DNA from: Mycolicibacterium novocastrense
GTDB taxonomy: Bacteria; Actinomycetota; Actinomycetes; Mycobacteriales; Mycobacteriaceae
Length of the DNA: 64,000 nt
Direction of reading: 5' to 3'
Assembly: GCF_001570485.1 (NCBI RefSeq)
Contig: NZ_BCTA01000023.1
Coordinates: 124,001 to 188,000, forward strand
Both the position numbers and the translations under genes were made by a program. A model generated the notes under the pieces. It was not told the DNA's origin. It saw only the letters and a program-made list of their open reading frames with translations, and did not search any database. Shown here in pieces: positions 51,681 through 60,679 of the stretch; positions within the stretch are counted from its first letter, which is position 1, and each line of letters starts with the position of its first letter.

Positions 51681-52880
51681 TCAGATCTGGCCGTGGCGCG
51701 GCGGGGCTGTGCCCGTCAGGGTGTAGCGGCCGATGTGCTGGATCTTCCACCGCGTCGGGTCGTGCAATGTATGAGTTCGGGCGTCGCGCCAGTATCGCGA
51801 CAGGTTCCCCGACGCCGAAGCGCTTCTGGTTCCGCCCAATTCGAACAACACGTTCGACGCGGCCAGCGCCGCCCGTACCGCGGCGACCTTCGCCGCCGCG
51901 ACGGCGATCGACGCCTCGGCCGCCGTCTCGTCGGACAGATGGGCCTCGGCGTGGTCGACTGCTCGTGCCGCCTCCACCAGCAACGCTTGCGCCGCCCGCA
52001 CCGTGACGGCCAACTCTCCCGCGACGGTGATCAGTGTTGGGTCGTCGACCGCGGCGGCTACGCCGGCCTCGAAGTGTGGCCTCGCCCGTTCGGCCTGGCG
52101 CACACCGGCCGCCAGTGCCCCGGTCGCGATGCCGACGTCGATCGCGCTGTGCAGCAACTGTGCTCGCGCACCGTACACGGACGGCCCCGCGAAGATCGGC
52201 GAGAACGGCACCACGTGTTCGACGGGCACCGCGACGTCGTCGAGCGTCACCGTGCCCGACGCCGTCGTGCGTTGCCCCATGCCGTCCCAGTCGTCGACCA
52301 CCGACAACCCCTCGGCGTCGCGCGCGACGAACGCCACTGCCTTCGGCGTCTGCGCGGTCGGCACCTCAGAACCGTCGGCCAGCGACGCACGCACCAGTAT
52401 CCAGTCGGCGAACAGCGCACCGGTCGAATAGAATTTGCGCCCCGACAACACATAGTCGCCCGATGGCTGCCGCACCAACGTGGTCGTGTCGACGTCGACG
52501 GTGTGCGGGCCGCGCTCGGACTGAGCATTTGCCAGCAGGGCCCCGTTGCGCACCCGGTCGTAGAAGTACGACTTCTGCGTATAGCTGCCCTGTAACCGCA
52601 GCGCCTCGAGAAACACGAAGTGCGAGTGGGGAATCTGGGCTAGCGAGGGGTCGGCGTGGGCGATCCGGCGAAACACCTCGGCCAGCACCGTCGCTGGCGC
52701 CGCGATGCCGCCGTAGTCGGAGGGCACCGTCAACGCCAGCAGCCCGGACTCCTTGAGCGCCTGCACCTGATCGTGTGGCAACCGCCGGTCGGCGTCGCGC
52801 GCGGAGGCCTGGGCGTCGAATTCGGCGGCCAGTTTCGCCGCGACCTCGAGCGCTTCGTCCGGCGACGCGATCGGGCTCAT
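51681..52880 (-). CDS. Acyl-CoA-dehydrogenase-like flavin monooxygenase (SfnB/DszC family)
   Basis: This 399-residue protein has the acyl-CoA dehydrogenase fold but belongs to the group that acts as FMNH2-dependent monooxygenases on organosulfur compounds. Features are SLAQIPHSHFVFLEALRLQG, YVLSGRKFYSTGALFADWIL, GMGQRTTASGTVTLDDVAVP and the C-terminal TRSASASGNLSRYWRDARTH. It overlaps the SsuD-like gene by four bases (ATGA), so it is part of a sulfonate or sulfone use operon. Confidence 0.88.
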   Translation of the reverse strand: MSPIASPDEALEVAAKLAAEFDAQASARDADRRLPHDQVQALKESGLLALTVPSDYGGIAAPATVLAEVFRRIAHADPSLAQIPHSHFVFLEALRLQGSYTQKSYFYDRVRNGALLANAQSERGPHTVDVDTTTLVRQPSGDYVLSGRKFYSTGALFADWILVRASLADGSEVPTAQTPKAVAFVARDAEGLSVVDDWDGMGQRTTASGTVTLDDVAVPVEHVVPFSPIFAGPSVYGARAQLLHSAIDVGIATGALAAGVRQAERARPHFEAGVAAAVDDPTLITVAGELAVTVRAAQALLVEAARAVDHAEAHLSDETAAEASIAVAAAKVAAVRAALAASNVLFELGGTRSASASGNLSRYWRDARTHTLHDPTRWKIQHIGRYTLTGTAPPRHGQI

Positions 52881-54046
52881 CGCGAACCGCTCACGAATGG
52901 GATCGACGCCGCGGCGGCCGTCGTCGCCGCGCCCTTGTACAGCCCGCGCTCACGCAGGATGGGCACCACACCCTCGCCGAACCAGTACAGCTCCTCGAGG
53001 TGCGGGTAGCCGGAGAAGATGAACTCGTCGATGCCGATGTCGGCGTATTCGGCGATGCGGTCGGCGACGTCGACGTGGCTGCCGACCAGTGCGGTGCCCG
53101 CGCCGCCGCGGACCAGGCCGACGCCCGCCCACAGGTTCGGCGCGATCTCCAGCGAGCGCGCGTCGGTCCAAGTGCCGTTGCGCCGATGCTCCTCGTGCAG
53201 GGCCAGCATCCGCTTCTGACCCTCGGAGTCGCTGCGGTGCAACCCTTTCTGCGCATTGCGCACCGTCTCCTCGTCGAGCGCCGCGACCAGCCGGTCGGCC
53301 TGCGCCCACGCCTCGTCGGAGCTGTCCCGCGAGATCGTGTGCAACCGGATACCGAACCGCACCTGCCGGTCCTCCTTGGCGGCCAGCCCGCGGATCCACT
53401 CGATCTTCTCGCGCACCGCCGACGGCGGTTCGCCCCACGTCAGATACACGTCGGCGTGCCGCGCCGCGACCGGCCCCGCGGCCGCCGAGCTCCCGCCGAA
53501 GTACAACGGAGGCACGGGATTCGGCAGTGTCGGCAGCGCCGCCTCCTCGACACGGATGTGCTCGCCCTGCAGAGAGACGGTCTCGCCGGCCCACAGACGG
53601 CGGACCACTTCGAGGAACTCGTCGCAGCGCCGGTAGCGGCCGTCCTTGTCGAGATAGTCGCCGAACGAACGCTGTTCGTGCGCCTCACCGCCGACCACCA
53701 CGTTGAGCAGGATGCGGCCGGGCGCGTGCCGCGCGAACGTCGCGGCCATCTGCGCCGACAGCGTCGGGCTGACCAAGCCGGGCCGGAACGCGACCAAGAA
53801 CGCCAACGACGTCGTCTCGCGGGCCAGCAGCGACGCGGTGATGAACGCATCCTCGCACCACGCGCCCGTCGGGATGAGCGCGCCGGTGAAACCGAACGAC
53901 TCGGCGGCCCGCACGATCGAGCCCAGGTAGTCGATCGACGCGTCGCGATCGCCGTGCGCCGCGCCGGCGGGCATACCGTGGCCGCCCCCGACGATCAGCC
54001 GGCTGTCGCCGTAAGTGGGTAGAAACCAGTGCAATTGGATCGTCAC
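52877..54046 (-). CDS. ssuD: FMNH2-dependent alkanesulfonate monooxygenase
   Basis: SsuD releases sulfite from alkanesulfonates with FMNH2 and O2. The 389-residue protein shows the family features: MTIQLHWFLPTYGDSRLIVG, SFGFTGALIPTGAWCEDAFI with a cysteine at the conserved position, TFARHAPGRILLNVVVGGEA and TWGEPPSAVREKIEWIRGL. It lies between the SfnB-like and SnaA-like genes on one strand. The reductase that supplies FMNH2 (SsuE-like) is not in the window. The upstream gene's open frame runs into this gene by 362 bp. Confidence 0.9.
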   Translation of the reverse strand: MTIQLHWFLPTYGDSRLIVGGGHGMPAGAAHGDRDASIDYLGSIVRAAESFGFTGALIPTGAWCEDAFITASLLARETTSLAFLVAFRPGLVSPTLSAQMAATFARHAPGRILLNVVVGGEAHEQRSFGDYLDKDGRYRRCDEFLEVVRRLWAGETVSLQGEHIRVEEAALPTLPNPVPPLYFGGSSAAAGPVAARHADVYLTWGEPPSAVREKIEWIRGLAAKEDRQVRFGIRLHTISRDSSDEAWAQADRLVAALDEETVRNAQKGLHRSDSEGQKRMLALHEEHRRNGTWTDARSLEIAPNLWAGVGLVRGGAGTALVGSHVDVADRIAEYADIGIDEFIFSGYPHLEELYWFGEGVVPILRERGLYKGAATTAAAASIPFVSGSR

Positions 54047-55490
54047 GTGCTAACTCCTCAACGTCCGCGGGTCGGCTGGGACGCCACCGATGCCGAAGAC
54101 GACGGCACCGTGGACGGCCGGTCGATGATCGTCGACAGCGGGAGCCGCGATGGTCCTCCGGCAACCGGTCTCCGTTGCCGAGCAGCTTGTGCCGCAACGT
54201 ACCCGGCGTGTACGAGGACTGGTATGCGCCCCGCTCGGTGAGTACCGGCACCACATGATCGACGAACTCGGCGAACGAGCCGGGGGTGATGGCGTACGCG
54301 AGGTTGAACCCGTCGACGTCGGTCTCCTCGACCCACTCCTGCAACGTATCCGCCACGCGCGCACCGGAACCCACGAAGCGCGGGCCCATGCCGCCGATCT
54401 TTCCCCATTCGGCGATGTCGCGGATGGCCCACTCGCGCCCGTCGGGGTCGGCGGACTGGAACGCCGCGACGGCCGACAGGATCGCGTTGGAGTCGACGTT
54501 GCCGACCGGTTCGTCGAGGCCGTAGCGCGCCAGGTCGACGCCCATCCACCCGGACATGAACGTCAGCGCGCCCTCCGGGTCGCCGTAGGACAGGTACTCG
54601 GCATGTCTGGCGTGGGCCTCCTCGTCGGTGGCGGCGGTGACGATCGTCGACAGGTTGAAGATCTTCACGCTGTACGGGTCGCGGCCGGCGATCTCGAGTT
54701 CCTGGCGGATGGTACTCACCGTTTGGCGCAGAAGCTCTTTCGTCGGTGAGGCGGTGAAGATCGCCTCGGCGTTCTCGGCGGCGAACCGCACACCGCGGGG
54801 CGACGAGCCGGCCTGGTAGATCACCGGGGTGCGTTGCGGTGACGGTTCCGACAAGTGCACACCCGGAACGCTGAAATGCGTTCCCTGATGGCCGATGTGG
54901 TGCACCTTGTGCGGTTCGGTGAACACCCCGCGTTCGGCGTCGCGAACGACCGCGTCGTCCTCCCAGGACCCTTCCCACAGCTTGTAGAGCACTTCGAGGT
55001 ACTCGTCGGCGTGGTCGTAGCGGGCGTCGTGGGCGGGCTGGTCGGTCTGGCCCATGTTGCGGGCGGCCGCCGGGAGGTAGCCCGTGACGACGTTCCAGCC
55101 GATGCGGCCCTTGGTGAGGTGGTCGAGGGTCGACATGCGGCGGGCGAACGGATAGGGGTGCTCGAAGCCGGTGCCGGTCGTGATGCCGAAGCCGAGGTCC
55201 TGGGTCACCAGCGCCATCGCGGACACGAGCAGCATCGGGTCGTTGACCGGGATCTGCGCGGCCTGCCTTATGGCGGCCTCATCGTTGGCGCCGTAGACGT
55301 CGTAGGTCCCTAGCACGTCGGCGATGAACAGCCCGTCGAAGCGGCCCCGTTCGAGCAGCTTGGCCAACTCGGTCCAGTACTCCAGGTCCTTGTAGTGCCA
55401 CGACTGGTCGTCGGGGTGCTTCCAGAGCCCGGGGGACTGGTGAGCGACGCAGTTCATGTCGAAGGCGTTGAAGCGGATCACACGAGTCAC
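53685..55490 (-). CDS. NtaA/SnaA/DszA-family FMN-dependent monooxygenase with abnormal 3' end
   Basis: From the GTG at 55490 the protein has the family body: RFNAFDMNCVAHQSPGLW, TELAKLLERGRFDGLFIADV, GRIGWNVVTGYLPAAARNMG, PVIYQAGSSPRGVRFAAENA, and the usual end near LRHKLLGNGDRLPEDHRG at about residue 445. No stop follows; the frame stays open for another 155 or so codons of Arg-rich shadow sequence deep into ssuD. Both other frames have stops just before the ssuD ATG. A one-base indel near 54150-54190 is the likely cause. Function would be oxygenation of an organosulfur compound. Confidence 0.75.
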   Translation of the reverse strand: MTRVIRFNAFDMNCVAHQSPGLWKHPDDQSWHYKDLEYWTELAKLLERGRFDGLFIADVLGTYDVYGANDEAAIRQAAQIPVNDPMLLVSAMALVTQDLGFGITTGTGFEHPYPFARRMSTLDHLTKGRIGWNVVTGYLPAAARNMGQTDQPAHDARYDHADEYLEVLYKLWEGSWEDDAVVRDAERGVFTEPHKVHHIGHQGTHFSVPGVHLSEPSPQRTPVIYQAGSSPRGVRFAAENAEAIFTASPTKELLRQTVSTIRQELEIAGRDPYSVKIFNLSTIVTAATDEEAHARHAEYLSYGDPEGALTFMSGWMGVDLARYGLDEPVGNVDSNAILSAVAAFQSADPDGREWAIRDIAEWGKIGGMGPRFVGSGARVADTLQEWVEETDVDGFNLAYAITPGSFAEFVDHVVPVLTERGAYQSSYTPGTLRHKLLGNGDRLPEDHRGSRCRRSSTGRPRCRRLRHRWRPSRPADVEELARDDPIALVSTHLRRQPADRRGRPRYARRRGARRSRRVDRLPGLDRAGRRVVRFHRRAHPDGRVVRGCVHHRVAAGPRDDVVGVLGRVPARLGQPDAVGADGRDVRAARARPHPAQRGGRR

Positions 55491-55579
55491 CCCGAAATGC
55501 TGCCCATCGTGCGCGGCGCAGTCACCGGTTAGGTTCAGCGCGATCAGAACCACCGCTCGGGGGGACGCTCGGCCGTGGC

Positions 55580-55638
55580 GAGCGTCCGCATAAGGGCGAA
55601 ATTTTGGGGCGTGCCGCGTGCAAACACGGGCGCTCGCG
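55580..55638. repeat. Intergenic repeat, copy B
   Basis: A 59-bp copy of the element at 51601-51660. Four blocks (GAGCGTCCGC, GGCGTG, GCAAACACGG, CGCTCGCG) are identical in order, with 18 variable bases between the first two in each copy. It lies upstream of the SnaA-like and cspA genes. Confidence 0.6.
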
Positions 55639-55696
55639 CAAGAAGGGGGGCCTGCTCGCGGAAAATGGATGGCCTGCGGCGTGATAGCCTCGACGC

Positions 55697-55714
55697 GGAT
55701 GTTTTCCTACATCC
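55697..55714 (+). promoter_or_regulatory. Small hairpin in the cspA leader
   Basis: GGATGT and ACATCC, separated by six bases, form a stem-loop ending 26 bases before the cspA ATG. Cold-shock mRNAs often carry leader structures that change with temperature; this one is short and its role is only suggested. Confidence 0.35.
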
Positions 55715-55740
55715 GTTCAGAATGAGAGAAGTTGAAAAGT

Positions 55741-55944
55741 ATGGCACAGGGAACTGTGAAGTGGTTCAACGGCGATAAGGGCTTCGGCTTCATCGCTCCC
55801 GACGGCGGCGAGAAGGACGTTTTCGTTCATTTCTCGGAGATCCAGGGAAATGGATACCGTTCGCTGGAGGAGAACCAACGCGTTCAGTTCGAGGTCGAAC
55901 AGGGCGCCAAAGGACCTCAGGCAATCGGCGTGACCGCCGTCTAG
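55741..55944 (+). CDS. cspA: Cold-shock protein, CspA family
   Basis: This 67-residue OB-fold RNA chaperone has both RNA-binding motifs: KGFGFI (RNP1-like) and VFVHF (RNP2-like), with the family opening [12 protein letters not shown]. It melts structure in mRNA and may aid growth at low temperature; the close mycobacterial relative is CspA (Rv3648c type). AGAGAAG lies upstream as the ribosome-binding site. A strong hairpin follows 15 bases after the stop, so the gene is probably monocistronic. Confidence 0.95.
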   Translation: MAQGTVKWFNGDKGFGFIAPDGGEKDVFVHFSEIQGNGYRSLEENQRVQFEVEQGAKGPQAIGVTAV

Positions 55945-55959
55945 CTTGCACGACGACTG

Positions 55960-55987
55960 TGGGCTGGTGGGAATTCCCACCGGCCCA
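55960..55987 (+). terminator. Terminator of cspA
   Basis: Two 14-base arms, TGGGCTGGTGGGAA and TTCCCACCGGCCCA, pair fully apart from one T-G wobble and are followed by a short T-rich run (TTTCGTTTATG). It lies 16 bases after the stop. Confidence 0.8.
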
Positions 55988-56179
55988 CATTTCGTTTATG
56001 GGTTCATTGGGGAATCTAATCGTTATGGTGCACAACAGGTTCGATGCCGAAACCAACGTCGCGGCCTGACTAGCGTAGGCTGGCGTCATATCGGGGATAT
56101 TTCGTACGCGACCGTTTGAGATCGCGTCGTCACCGATGTGAGTGATTGAGCCGTTGGACGGTTCAGACGGGACCACCCC

Positions 56180-56629
56180 ATGGCAGTACAAGAAGCACCT
56201 CCAGTTCCAGGCCGACGACACGACGGACCCGAAAACACCCCGCGGTTGCGCTTGAAGCGCAAGGGGCCGGCGAGTGGCTATGTCGACGGGGCCTGGTGGC
56301 CGCACAGCGAGGATCTTCAGCGGGAACTCCCCGATCTGCTGAGCGTCCTGTCGGTCCGCTTGGGTCCCGTGGCGCGGGTGATGTACAACCTCGCCGAGTG
56401 GGCGGAGGCGCCGCGGAAGACGGTCGTGGACGGGCGAGTCGTCCGCCTCGACGGATACCACCGCCAGCCCGCCAACACGATTGCGGTGTTGGACGGCAGC
56501 GGTAGTCGGATCACCCTGATGGTGGTTCCCGCCGCCACCGAAGCCGACTTCGCGCACACGATCGCGATGGCCGCCGCCACGCCCGGCAACGTGTCCACCG
56601 TTGACTCTCTTCTGACGACCGGCGCGTGA
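56180..56629 (+). CDS. DUF5994 family protein
   Basis: This 149-residue protein has the DUF5994 pattern: PRLRLKRKGPASGYVDGAWW, PHSEDLQRELPDLLSVLSVR, then MYNLAEWAEAPRK and an IAVLDGSGSRITLMVVP strand. The family is common in mycobacteria and has no known role. It is followed 37 bp later by the WS/DGAT-like gene on the same strand. Confidence 0.8.
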   Translation: MAVQEAPPVPGRRHDGPENTPRLRLKRKGPASGYVDGAWWPHSEDLQRELPDLLSVLSVRLGPVARVMYNLAEWAEAPRKTVVDGRVVRLDGYHRQPANTIAVLDGSGSRITLMVVPAATEADFAHTIAMAAATPGNVSTVDSLLTTGA

Positions 56630-56666
56630 CGTCGCTCGAGCCTCGACAGGCATTGGAACAGCGCTG

Positions 56667-58169
56667 ATGGGCACCACCCGATTGTCTGTCAACGATGCCT
56701 TCGCGCTGCACACGCAGACCCCGACGACACCCGCTGACACCGTTGCTCTGCTCGTCATCGAGGCGTCGGATCGGCTGAGCCATGAGCGACTAAAAAAGCT
56801 GGTTTCGTCGGCCCTGCCACAGATGGCTCGCTTCCGAAGCCAGCTCGTAAGCAAGCCGATGGGGATCGGACAGCCCGTCTGGGCCGAGATCGCCGACTAC
56901 GACCCCACACCGCAGATTGACAGCGCGACAGTGCCGGCACCCGGTGGCCGCCGCGAGCTGGCCGACCTCGTGGGGGAGCTGAGCGCCAAGCGGCAGACCT
57001 CGCCACGACCGCTATGGGAGGCTTGGACGATCGACGGATTAGCCTCTGGCCGTTGGGCGTTGGCGGTGAAGATGTCTCCGGTGCTCGCCGATGGAGGACA
57101 CGGACTCACATCGATGTGGCGGCGCCTGACAACCGTCGAGCCGAACGGTGACAACCGTTTACCAACCGAGGCAGGTCTGGGCCCAACACCGTCCACCGGA
57201 GAGTTGCTGACCGATTGGCTGGCCGAGGTCATCGAGGGTCACGTCACGGGTATCTGGATGGCGGCCGGGGCGGTGACCAGCGGACTGCTGGCGGTGCGTC
57301 GTCGGCTGCGTGATGTCGTCGACTCGCAGATGGATCCCGAGACCGTCTCGTCGATGCGCGACGCCGTGCCGGACACGGTGCTCAATGCGACGCTGACGAA
57401 GCGGCGGTCGATGGGACTGGCGTCGATTCCGTTGGCCGACGTGCGAGCGATCAGCGACGCCTTCGGTGGTTCCACCGCCAATGTCGTGTTCGCCGCCTGC
57501 GCGATGTCGCTGAGGACATGGCTACAGCGCCACGAAGCGGTACCCGATGACCCGCTACTGGTGACCGTCCCACTATCGAGACCGACCGGCGACGCCGCGG
57601 AGGACGCGCATCCGGTGGGCGTCGGCCATGTGCGACTTCCGGTTCATCTCGATGACCCGGTGCAGGTATTGACCGACCTCCACACCGCGACCGAGAGGTT
57701 GAACATCGCGCACTGTTATCGTGACGAATCGACGGATCCCCCAGTCGATCTCGCGACCGTGGTATTGTTGTTTCCACCTTGGTTGGTCCGCGCAGGCCTG
57801 CAGCTGTTGGGCGGTGTCGGGCTGAGGGGACGCTCGTCAAGCTCACAAGCAACGGTTTCATTCTCATCGGAGGATTCCGGCCGCGCGTACTGCGCCGGCG
57901 CCAGGGTCGTCGCCATGTATTCCGCTGAGCCGCTTGCCGAGGGCTGCGGACTGAACATCGGCGTCACCACACACGGCGAAGTGATGAGCGTGTGCGTTTC
58001 CGCCTGTCCCGACAACGTGCCGCGCGTCGAGGACATCGCCGGCGGCGTCGCGGAGGCGATGGGCGTGCTACTTGCCGCCGCCGAAGACTCACCTCGCGGT
58101 GAGGGGAGGTCTGTGGTGACCGAGTTGACGTCGCACAGGTCTCGACAGGCAGAACCCATGCGCTCATGA
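56667..58169 (+). CDS. WS/DGAT-like protein with degenerate active site
   Basis: This 500-residue protein has the two-domain wax ester synthase/diacylglycerol acyltransferase layout: RLSVNDAFALHTQTPTTPAD at the start, a C-terminal domain with GGSTANVVFAACAMSLRTWL, and PLSRPTGD. The catalytic HHxxxDG motif should lie near residue 140, but the sequence there reads MSPVLADGGHG, so the two histidines are replaced while the Asp-Gly remains. The protein probably lacks acyltransferase activity or works differently. Its stop overlaps the transglutaminase gene (ATGA). Confidence 0.8.
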   Translation: MGTTRLSVNDAFALHTQTPTTPADTVALLVIEASDRLSHERLKKLVSSALPQMARFRSQLVSKPMGIGQPVWAEIADYDPTPQIDSATVPAPGGRRELADLVGELSAKRQTSPRPLWEAWTIDGLASGRWALAVKMSPVLADGGHGLTSMWRRLTTVEPNGDNRLPTEAGLGPTPSTGELLTDWLAEVIEGHVTGIWMAAGAVTSGLLAVRRRLRDVVDSQMDPETVSSMRDAVPDTVLNATLTKRRSMGLASIPLADVRAISDAFGGSTANVVFAACAMSLRTWLQRHEAVPDDPLLVTVPLSRPTGDAAEDAHPVGVGHVRLPVHLDDPVQVLTDLHTATERLNIAHCYRDESTDPPVDLATVVLLFPPWLVRAGLQLLGGVGLRGRSSSSQATVSFSSEDSGRAYCAGARVVAMYSAEPLAEGCGLNIGVTTHGEVMSVCVSACPDNVPRVEDIAGGVAEAMGVLLAAAEDSPRGEGRSVVTELTSHRSRQAEPMRS

Positions 58170-58969
58170 GGCGACAGGTCGGGGTAGAACTCCAGGTCGA
58201 GATCACCGATCCGACCGAGTTGGAGTTCCAGATCGCGGTCGCTCCGCATCCGAGCACCGAAGTGTACGAAAATCTTTCGTTCCTCCTGGACGGAAAACCC
58301 GTCGAAGCCGTGGAGATCAGCGGCGCGCACGGTAACCGGATACACACGCTGTGCGTGCCGACGGGCACCTTGATGGTCGAGTACGCCGCGACGATCGTCG
58401 GCCGGACCGATCGTGCGCCGGTCGCCGTCTACGACCGGTTGATGTACCTACGTCCCAGCCGCTACGCCGAAGCCGACAAGTTCTACGGTTTCGCCGCGAC
58501 GGAATTCGGCAGCTACCTGGATTCCACGACTCTGCTCGAGAATGTGTCCTCCTGGGTCGGCACCCGCCTCAAGTACGTCCCCGGCTCCAGCGACCCGATC
58601 GACGGTGCGGCCGAGACCCTGCTCGCCGGCGAGGGGGTGTGTCGTGACTTCGCGCACTTGGTCGTGGCCCTGCTGCGGGCCGTGAACGTCCCCGCGAGGG
58701 TGGTGTCGGTCTACGCGCCCGGGCTGTATCCGATGGACTTTCATGCCGTGGCGGAAGCATTCGTCGAGGGCGGTTGGCGCGTGGTCGACGCGACGCTGCT
58801 GGCGCCCCGTCAATCGCTGGTGCGTATTGCCACCGGACGCGATGCCGCCGACATCGCTTTCCTCACCAACCACAAGGGCGCCATCACGCTGGACAAGCTG
58901 CTGGTGACGGCGGTCGTCGACGGCGAGATGCCCAACGACTCGATCGACCAACTGGTCTCCATCGGCTGA
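58166..58969 (+). CDS. Transglutaminase-like cysteine protease-fold protein
   Basis: This 267-residue protein has a beta-rich N-terminal domain and a transglutaminase-like core with the triad Cys159 (GEGVCRDFAHL), His193 (PMDFHAVAEAF) and Asp208 (RVVDAT). Bacterial members hydrolyse or cross-link peptides; no substrate is known here. The start overlaps the preceding stop by four bases, which implies coupled translation with the WS/DGAT-like gene. Confidence 0.9.
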   Translation: MRRQVGVELQVEITDPTELEFQIAVAPHPSTEVYENLSFLLDGKPVEAVEISGAHGNRIHTLCVPTGTLMVEYAATIVGRTDRAPVAVYDRLMYLRPSRYAEADKFYGFAATEFGSYLDSTTLLENVSSWVGTRLKYVPGSSDPIDGAAETLLAGEGVCRDFAHLVVALLRAVNVPARVVSVYAPGLYPMDFHAVAEAFVEGGWRVVDATLLAPRQSLVRIATGRDAADIAFLTNHKGAITLDKLLVTAVVDGEMPNDSIDQLVSIG

Positions 58970-59123
58970 CTAGCACCGGCGATGTCGGGTCCGCGGGGAT
59001 TTCTCTAGACTGGTGGCTACGCCGACGTGCTGCCGTTGTCTTTCGTCGATTCCGGCTGGTGGTCCGCAATCGCTGATGGTTCGCAGACGAGCCAGCCCCA
59101 CCCGCACGAACACAGGACAAATC

Positions 59124-60251
59124 TTGGCAATCACCGACATCGGTGCCTACACCCATCTGACCAAAGCAGACATCGAGGCCCTCGGCGTCGAACTGGACGC
59201 CATCCGCAGCGATATCGAGGAGTCGCTCGGCGAACGCGACGCGGCCTACATCCGGCGCACCATCAAGTTCCAGCGGGCACTCGAAGTGACGGGGCGGCTG
59301 CTCATCGGCGTCAGCCGGTCCCGCGGCGGTTGCGTCCTCGGTACGGCATCGCTGGCCTTCGCCAAATGCGTCGAGAACATGGAGATCGGACACAACGTGT
59401 CCCACGGGCAGTGGGACTGGATGAACGACCCGGAGATCCACTCGACCACCTGGGAGTGGGACATGGTCGCCGTCTCGGCGCAATGGAGATACTCGCACAA
59501 CTACCGCCATCACGTGTTCAGCAACGTGGTCGGTGTGGACGACGATCTGGGGTTCGGCATCATGCGGATTACCCGAGACGAACCGTGGCAACCGGTCCAT
59601 CTGCTCCAACCACTACGAAACCTGTTGCTGGCGAGCATCTTCGAGTGGGGTATTGCGCTGCACGGTGTTCACTCCGAACGCGACCGCGCCGCGGGTGACA
59701 CCGAGCGGGTGAGCAGGGAGAGAAGGAAGCTCGTCCGCAAGATCGCGCGCCAGGGCATCAAGGACTACGTGCTCTTCCCGGCTCTGAGCGGACGACGCTG
59801 GCGCCGTGCCCTGGCCGCGAACGTGCTGGCCAACCTCGTGCGCAACCTCTGGACGTATGTCGTGATTTTCTGCGGCCACTTTCCCGACGGGGCCGAGAAG
59901 TTCACCGCCGAGGCTATCGACGAGGAGAGCCGTGCCGACTGGTACCTCCGACAGATGCTTGGGGCCGCCAACATCAACGCCGGCCCGGTGCTGGCCTTCT
60001 CGACCGGCAACCTGTGCTACCAGATCGAACATCACCTGTTCCCCGACCTTCCGAGCAATCGCTTGGCGGAAATCGCCGTGCGGGTTCGTGCCGTCTGTGA
60101 GAAGTACGACCTGCCCTACACCAGCGGTTCGCTTGTGCGCCAGTATCTTCTGACGTTGCGAACGATCCACAAGCTGGCTCTGCCCGACCGGTTCCTCACG
60201 GCGACGAGCGATGACGCCCCCGAGACGGCTTCGGAACGAAAATTCGCCTGA
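59124..60251 (+). CDS. desA3: Membrane fatty-acid (acyl-CoA) desaturase, DesA3-like
   Basis: This 375-residue enzyme introduces a double bond into stearoyl-CoA in the M. tuberculosis orthologue. The three His boxes are present: HNVSHGQWDW, HNYRHHVFSN and QIEHHLFPD, the di-iron ligands. The N-terminus LAITDIGAYTHLTKADIEAL matches the M. tuberculosis start, so the TTG at 59124 (AGGAC eight bases upstream) is chosen over longer options. Its electron donor (Rv3230c-type reductase) is not in this window. DesA3-like proteins are found in all mycobacteria, often in several copies. Confidence 0.9.
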   Translation: MAITDIGAYTHLTKADIEALGVELDAIRSDIEESLGERDAAYIRRTIKFQRALEVTGRLLIGVSRSRGGCVLGTASLAFAKCVENMEIGHNVSHGQWDWMNDPEIHSTTWEWDMVAVSAQWRYSHNYRHHVFSNVVGVDDDLGFGIMRITRDEPWQPVHLLQPLRNLLLASIFEWGIALHGVHSERDRAAGDTERVSRERRKLVRKIARQGIKDYVLFPALSGRRWRRALAANVLANLVRNLWTYVVIFCGHFPDGAEKFTAEAIDEESRADWYLRQMLGAANINAGPVLAFSTGNLCYQIEHHLFPDLPSNRLAEIAVRVRAVCEKYDLPYTSGSLVRQYLLTLRTIHKLALPDRFLTATSDDAPETASERKFA

Positions 60252-60325
60252 CCGGCGTACTGTGGTGAACATCGGGCAGCTTGCTCCGCAAGCCGAGATG
60301 TCCGATTGAAAAGGACCCAGCGAAT

Positions 60326-60523
60326 ATGACCGTCACCGTCACGCTCCCCAACGGGACAACAGACAAATACATGCGGTTCGGCGATGCCTACATCAAGCAC
60401 GGCGACGGCACGCTCGACGTCGTCCGCGGTGGCGCCAGGGAGCCGCACAGATATGCGGCGGGCCAGTGGACCGACGTCGAAGGCGACGAAAGCCGTTGGA
60501 AGAAGCGGCGGTTCTGGGGTTAG
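60326..60523 (+). CDS. Small hypothetical protein
   Basis: This 65-residue protein (MTVTVTLPNGTTDKYMRFGD at the start) is beta-rich and basic at the end (RWKKRRFWG). AAGGAC lies 12 bases before the ATG at 60326. No family recognised. A small soluble protein on the strand of desA3, 74 bp downstream of it. Confidence 0.6.
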   Translation: MTVTVTLPNGTTDKYMRFGDAYIKHGDGTLDVVRGGAREPHRYAAGQWTDVEGDESRWKKRRFWG

Positions 60524-60542
60524 GCGGCGATCACGAGTAGCC

Positions 60543-60679
60543 TCAGGGCTTCCTGAGATCGCCGACCGCATCGGCAGAGGCGGATTTGGCTGCGGCCTTG
60601 GCGTGCTTGTCGGCCCGTTTCTCCTTCAAAGACTTACCGGACTTCTTGGCATCGACTGCCGAGGAGACTTGTCAGACAT
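60543..60679 (-). pseudogene. Lys-rich mini-gene with a one-base frameshift
   Basis: An ATG at 60679 starts MSDKSPRQSM, the opening of a family of small Lys-rich mycobacterial proteins. After CCAAGAAG the frame meets a stop within eight codons. Skipping one base restores KKSGKSLKEKRADKHAKAAA and the frame runs to a stop at 60543. One nucleotide is therefore missing near 60650 (ATGGCC would become ATGCC). Either the gene is broken or the base is a sequencing error. Confidence 0.6.
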
